33,699 bases of DNA from Acidobacteriota bacterium (GTDB taxonomy: Bacteria > Acidobacteriota > Terriglobia > Acidiferrales > UBA7541), in assembly GCA_003154775.1 (NCBI GenBank), contig PMES01000064.1:1-33699 (forward strand). The letters are read 5' to 3'. The position numbers were made by a program, and so were the translations under genes. Shown here piece by piece: positions 31,650 to 33,699 of the stretch (within the stretch, counting starts at the first letter, position 1; each line of letters opens with the position of its first letter). The notes under the pieces were generated by a model. That model ran no database searches. It was not told where the DNA came from and saw nothing but the letters and a program-made list of their open reading frames with translations.

Positions 31650-33699
31650 GTGGCGGAAACACGATTGAATGGAGCGGACAAGCGCGCGCTATTGCTGTGG
31701 ATCGTGCTCGGGATCCTGGGTGCAGCATTTGCGCACAAATACTTTTTCCGGGCGTTTCCGGAAGCCTCGGTGGATTTCAAGGTTTCGCGGGCGGAGGCGC
31801 AGGAGCGCGCAAAGGAGTTCGCGGAAGGGCTGGGGGAGCGGCTCAACGGTTATCAGTCCACGATTGTGTTCGATGTCGACGAAACCGCGAAGACCTACCT
31901 GGAACGCGAGTTGGGCTTGCAGCAGGCCAACCGGCTGATGTCCGGCGAATTGAACATCTGGTATTGGGAAGTGCGCTTTTTCCGGCCGCAACAGGAGGAA
32001 GAGTTTCAGGTGCGGGTCAGCCCTGCGGGGAAAATTGTCACGTACGAGCACAAAATCGAAGAGGCGCGAGCGGCCAAATCGCTGAACCGCGAACAGGCGC
32101 AATCGGCAGCACAGGGTTTTTTGCAGGGCAAGCTAGGCACGGACCTGAACAACTGGAATTTCCTGCCGGAGGAGGCCAATTCCCAAACGCGGCCGAACCG
32201 CGTGGACTGGTCGTTTACCTGGGAGCGCAAGAATTTCAAGGCCAAGGATGCGCCGTACCGGCTGGTGGTGGGGCTGCAGGGCAACCAAATCGGAAGCACG
32301 CAGGAATTCCTGCAGGTGCCGGAAGCGTGGTCGCGGGATTACAAGAACCTGCGTTCGAGAAACGACCTATACGAAATCATTGCGATCGTGCCGTACATTT
32401 TATTGCTGGGGGCAGTTCTGTGGCTTGGCATTTCTCTAACCAGGCAGGACAAGACGAAGTGGGGCGCCGCAATAAAAATTGGCCTGTTCGTGGCGGCGCT
32501 GTTTTTCCTGATGCAGTTCAACCAATGGGATTCCTACCGCGCAGGGTATGACACGAAAGATTCCTATGCGAGCTTCGTCACGCTGCGAATCGTAATCATC
32601 CTGGCATCCGCGCTTGTGACGGCGCTTCTGGTGACTTTGGTGTTGCCGGGCGGAGAGCCTTTATATCGCTCCGCGCAACCAGAACGATTGCGTCTCTACC
32701 AGACGTTTAGCCGAAGAGGACTCTTGTCGAAAGAGTTTTTTTGCTCATCGGTGGTCGGATTGTCACTGGCAGCGGCGCACATCGGATTCATTGTCGCGTT
32801 TTACATGGTGGGTAGCCGGTTTGGTGTGTGGGCGCCGCAAGATACGAATTATTCGGAGGCCTTTAACACATCAATACCCTGGATCGCCGGAGTGGCGATC
32901 GGCGTAACCGCGGCGACCAGCGAGGAGTTTTTGTTCCGTTTATTTGCGATTCCCTTTCTGCACAAGTTGACGGGGTCGCGATTCCTGGCGGTCGTCTTGC
33001 CGGCATTCTTCTGGGGGTTTCTGCATAGCAATTATCCGCAGGAGCCGGGATATATACGCGGAATAGAAGTGGGACTCATCGGGATTGTTGCGGGAATGGT
33101 GATGCTGCGGTGGGGCATCGTGGCGACGTTAATCTGGCATTACACGGTGGATGCGTCGCTGGTCGGGATGTTGCTGATCCGCTCCGATAATCTTTATTTC
33201 AAGATTTCTGGAGTGGTTGTGGGGCTGGCAGCGGTCGCTCCGCTGGCGTGGTCCGGCATCAGCTATTTGCTCCGCGGGAGATTTGAGCCGGTGGACGATC
33301 TGCTGAATGGCGCGGAGGCCGTGCCGGAGATCAACCTGGCACGTCGTCCCGCAACCGAGGGAGGGCAGCTATCGGCACGGCGGTACACCGCGCTGACCGC
33401 GGGAGCGATTGGTTTTCTGGCGTTATGTTTGCTGGTTGGCGGGCTGCTGGCGTGGCGCATCAAGCGCGAAAGTATCGGAGATTATCTAACGCTTTCCACA
33501 AACAGCCGCACCGCGGTTATGAAAGCGGACGCCGTGCTGCGCGAACACGGTCTGGACCCCAAAAGTTTTCGCAAAGGGGCGCTATTTGTGGACACGACGA
33601 ATTCCGTCAGCAATGAATACCTGCGGCGCCGGATGTCCATCGCGGAGATCAACAAGATCTATGCGGAACGGGTGCCGGGAGCGTTGTGGCGGGTGCGCT
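31650..33699 (+). CDS. CPBP-family membrane metalloprotease, truncated by window end
   Basis: An open frame of at least 683 codons with no stop before the window ends. After an N-terminal helix (about 11-30) comes a soluble, probably extracytoplasmic region (about 35-235) that includes a PepSY-like stretch (about 117-160). A multi-helix membrane part from about residue 240 follows. The CPBP (Abi/CAAX-like) motifs are E425-E426-FLF-R430, H459 in FWGFLHSN and H497-YTV-D501. This is the active-site set of Rce1-type intramembrane proteases. The start GTG 31650 has GGGAGG 5 nt upstream; an in-frame ATG at 31596 lacks a site. Beyond residue 560 another membrane segment and soluble region begin. Confidence 0.88.
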   Translation, partial: MAETRLNGADKRALLLWIVLGILGAAFAHKYFFRAFPEASVDFKVSRAEAQERAKEFAEGLGERLNGYQSTIVFDVDETAKTYLERELGLQQANRLMSGELNIWYWEVRFFRPQQEEEFQVRVSPAGKIVTYEHKIEEARAAKSLNREQAQSAAQGFLQGKLGTDLNNWNFLPEEANSQTRPNRVDWSFTWERKNFKAKDAPYRLVVGLQGNQIGSTQEFLQVPEAWSRDYKNLRSRNDLYEIIAIVPYILLLGAVLWLGISLTRQDKTKWGAAIKIGLFVAALFFLMQFNQWDSYRAGYDTKDSYASFVTLRIVIILASALVTALLVTLVLPGGEPLYRSAQPERLRLYQTFSRRGLLSKEFFCSSVVGLSLAAAHIGFIVAFYMVGSRFGVWAPQDTNYSEAFNTSIPWIAGVAIGVTAATSEEFLFRLFAIPFLHKLTGSRFLAVVLPAFFWGFLHSNYPQEPGYIRGIEVGLIGIVAGMVMLRWGIVATLIWHYTVDASLVGMLLIRSDNLYFKISGVVVGLAAVAPLAWSGISYLLRGRFEPVDDLLNGAEAVPEINLARRPATEGGQLSARRYTALTAGAIGFLALCLLVGGLLAWRIKRESIGDYLTLSTNSRTAVMKADAVLREHGLDPKSFRKGALFVDTTNSVSNEYLRRRMSIAEINKIYAERVPGALWRVR

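Noticed and set aside
31637-32551. Plus-strand frame of 304 codons at the start of the last gene
   Set aside because: The frame beginning at GTG 31650 has the ribosome binding site, the membrane helices and the CPBP motifs; the 304-codon frame is its shifted shadow.

Overview
The window looks like chromosomal core-genome DNA from a diderm bacterium of about 60% G+C, most likely an Acidobacteriota member (Terriglobia-like). This rests on the gene set (HspR-controlled dnaK operon, TonB-type energy transducer, long Pro-rich periplasmic protein, PilZ protein, six-domain S1) and on general resemblance, not on a database search. No CRISPR array, prophage, complete insertion sequence or rRNA was seen.

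Layout. (1) 1-2055, minus strand: a tRNA-tuf operon, tRNA-Thr(TGT), tRNA-Tyr(GTA), tRNA-Thr(GGT), tRNA-Gly(TCC), then tuf, behind a good sigma70-type promoter. (2) 2324-5829: an unknown membrane-anchored protein, an M23 peptidase on the minus strand, and thiL. (3) 5942-9751, minus strand: an extracytoplasmic group of DsbA-like thioredoxin protein, MauE/DoxX-like membrane protein and class A penicillin-binding protein. (4) 10064-14100: a heat-shock operon dnaK-dnaJ-hspR, with a HAIR-like operator overlapping a near-consensus promoter and a strong terminator after hspR. (5) 14129-18103: a DnaC/DnaI-like loader ATPase, a small membrane protein, rpsA with a structured leader, and an HU/IHF gene ending in a strong terminator. 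(6) 18182-23430: HIT-family protein, acyl-CoA dehydrogenase, unknown protein, then a UvrC-like protein with a degraded GIY-YIG site translationally coupled to an aldo/keto reductase. (7) 23439-26960: alpha/beta hydrolase (minus), PilZ protein, a 75-residue orphan with a hairpin leader, a decayed C-terminal piece of a lipid glycosyltransferase, a HAD hydrolase and panE. (8) 27050-31533, minus strand: recG-rsmD-tonB-like. (9) 31650 to the window edge: a CPBP-family membrane protease that runs off the end.

Most genes are housekeeping: translation (tRNAs, tuf, rpsA, rsmD), protein folding (dnaK, dnaJ, hspR; DsbA-like and MauE-like proteins), DNA transactions (recG, HU/IHF, loader ATPase, UvrC-like protein), envelope growth (PBP1, M23 peptidase, TonB) and cofactors (thiL, panE). 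The clearest regulatory story is the dnaK operon, whose last gene encodes the probable repressor of its own promoter. The least explained structures are the perfect 13-bp inverted repeat upstream of the PilZ gene, the compact hairpin leader of the 75-residue gene, the adjacent glycosyltransferase remnant, the 7-bp repeats around hspR and the structured rpsA leader. I did not find a convincing new multi-gene system.
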